DNA of 23,550 nucleotides from Bifidobacteriaceae bacterium (GTDB taxonomy: Bacteria; Actinomycetota; Actinomycetes; Actinomycetales; WQXJ01). Under the pieces are notes generated by a model. It was not told the DNA's origin. It did not search any database and worked only from the letters and a program-made list of their open reading frames with translations. This document shows positions 22,876 through 23,550 of this stretch, piece after piece. Location of the stretch: positions 1 to 23,550 of the forward strand of contig JAISBQ010000216.1 in assembly GCA_031266115.1 (NCBI GenBank), given 5' to 3'. The position numbers and the translations under genes are program-made. How positions within the stretch are numbered: the first letter of the stretch is position 1; every line of letters starts with the position of its first letter.

Positions 22876-23550
22876 ATGGCTGGTCGGGTTTGGCGTCGGT
22901 TGGCAACGGTTGGCGTGTGCGCGGGGTTGGTGATCGTAGGTTTGGGCCCGGTGGCATGGTCCCGTTCGGGGGCCTACTTGCCGGTGGCGCGGCTCGTGGA
23001 TGTGACGGAGTTGTCAGCGCAGAAGGTGCTCACGAACGTCAGCTCGAAGAACCCGTACGCGAAGGCGCGCCCTACTCTGAAATCGGGGGTGCGTGTGGTC
23101 AAGCGGGTGTCGTATGGACTGGAAGGGGCCGGAATCTGGGTGCTGTCGAATGGCACCATCCAAGTGGATAAGCGTCTTCCGCGCGAGTGTAGGAAGGACC
23201 GATACGCACGAAATTTTCCGCAGGCGCCGCTTCCTGCTGGGCAGACGTACGTGGATGTCGAAAGCAAGATGTATGCCTGCGAGGTACCGGTGCTGACAGC
23301 CGAAGGACCCTTTGGCTCGCTGTCAGGCGGTGGCCCACCGCCGGGGTTGACGTTCACTCGCTTTGTCGATGGTGCGGGGGTTGCGGCCCTGTTTTTGTCG
23401 GACGGACGCGTGTACTTATCTGGGGTCTGTCAACCTGGGGCTCGGGGCGGGGAACCTTGTATCGGGCGGACGATGATCTCTCCGAACAGGGTCTCGCAGG
23501 GTATCGCGACCGGGATGAGTGAAATCGCGTTGTTGGGTGAGGACGGAACG
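22876..23550 (+). CDS. Secreted RCC1-like beta-propeller protein, paralogue 2, cut by the right edge
   Basis: 225 residues are visible, with no stop before the edge. The signal peptide ('GVCAGLVIVGLGPVAWS') matches paralogue 1 in position. The mature N-terminus 'ELSAQKVLTNVSSKNPYAK' is identical to paralogue 1, and 'GVRVVKRVSYGLEGAGIWVL' is also identical. The next 50 residues ('PRECRKDRYARNFPQ', 'VESKMYACEVPV') have diverged strongly before similarity returns at 'SDGRVYLSGVCQPGARGGE'. The cysteines are conserved. ATG 22876 lies 8 nt after GGAG; GTG 22873 is also possible. Presumably it has the same surface or extracellular role as its neighbour, with different specificity. Confidence 0.82.
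   Translation, partial: MAGRVWRRLATVGVCAGLVIVGLGPVAWSRSGAYLPVARLVDVTELSAQKVLTNVSSKNPYAKARPTLKSGVRVVKRVSYGLEGAGIWVLSNGTIQVDKRLPRECRKDRYARNFPQAPLPAGQTYVDVESKMYACEVPVLTAEGPFGSLSGGGPPPGLTFTRFVDGAGVAALFLSDGRVYLSGVCQPGARGGEPCIGRTMISPNRVSQGIATGMSEIALLGEDGT

Overview
The window comes from a high-GC Gram-positive bacterium, almost certainly an actinomycete. Most coding sequence is strongly G+C-rich with GC-saturated third positions, GTG starts are common, genes are linked by ATGA/GTGA overlaps, and dTDP-rhamnose synthesis uses a fused RmlC-RmlD protein of a type known from several actinobacterial families. I cannot name the genus from sequence alone. No rRNA, tRNA, CRISPR array, transposase or phage gene was found.

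Bases 1-18121 are a cell-surface polysaccharide locus in two divergent arms. The leftward arm (8685 down to 1) encodes a small coiled-coil protein, RmlB, RmlC-RmlD, RmlA, UDP-glucose 6-dehydrogenase and a large glycosyltransferase that runs off the left edge. It therefore supplies dTDP-L-rhamnose and UDP-glucuronate. The arm is broken between rmlB and rmlCD by a 1.3-kb non-coding island (5854-7183). That island holds a 34-bp direct repeat copied from the rmlB 3' end, two related palindromes, and several degenerate REP-like hairpins.

The rightward arm (8823 to 18121) is tightly coupled. It encodes a methyltransferase-like protein with a coiled coil, a tandem-domain GT2, a small coiled-coil protein, an 894-residue multidomain glycosyltransferase, another GT2, a Wzx-like flippase, a polyprenyl-phosphate-type GT2 and a DUF2304 membrane protein. 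A plausible reading is that the GTs build a rhamnose/glucuronate-containing glycan on a lipid carrier, the flippase moves it out, and the coiled-coil proteins organise the enzymes or limit chain length. No polymerase or ligase is visible in the window.

From about 18.1 kb the character changes to secreted proteins with visibly lower G+C. A two-gene unit encodes a five-repeat CarboxypepD_reg-like exported protein and a secreted endonuclease/exonuclease/phosphatase-fold enzyme with all expected active-site motifs. After tandem hairpins come two tandem paralogues of a secreted RCC1-like beta-propeller protein. The second is cut by the right edge. Both paralogues carry the same short element upstream, and part of the mature N-terminus is nearly identical between them while the rest has diverged.

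Most notable are three proteins ending in coiled coil plus basic tail, one fused to a degenerate methyltransferase next to a tandem GT2 (reminiscent of the WbdD chain-length ruler); two large GT fusions whose GT-A module has lost its DxD motif; the palindrome pair; and the mosaic RCC1 paralogues.
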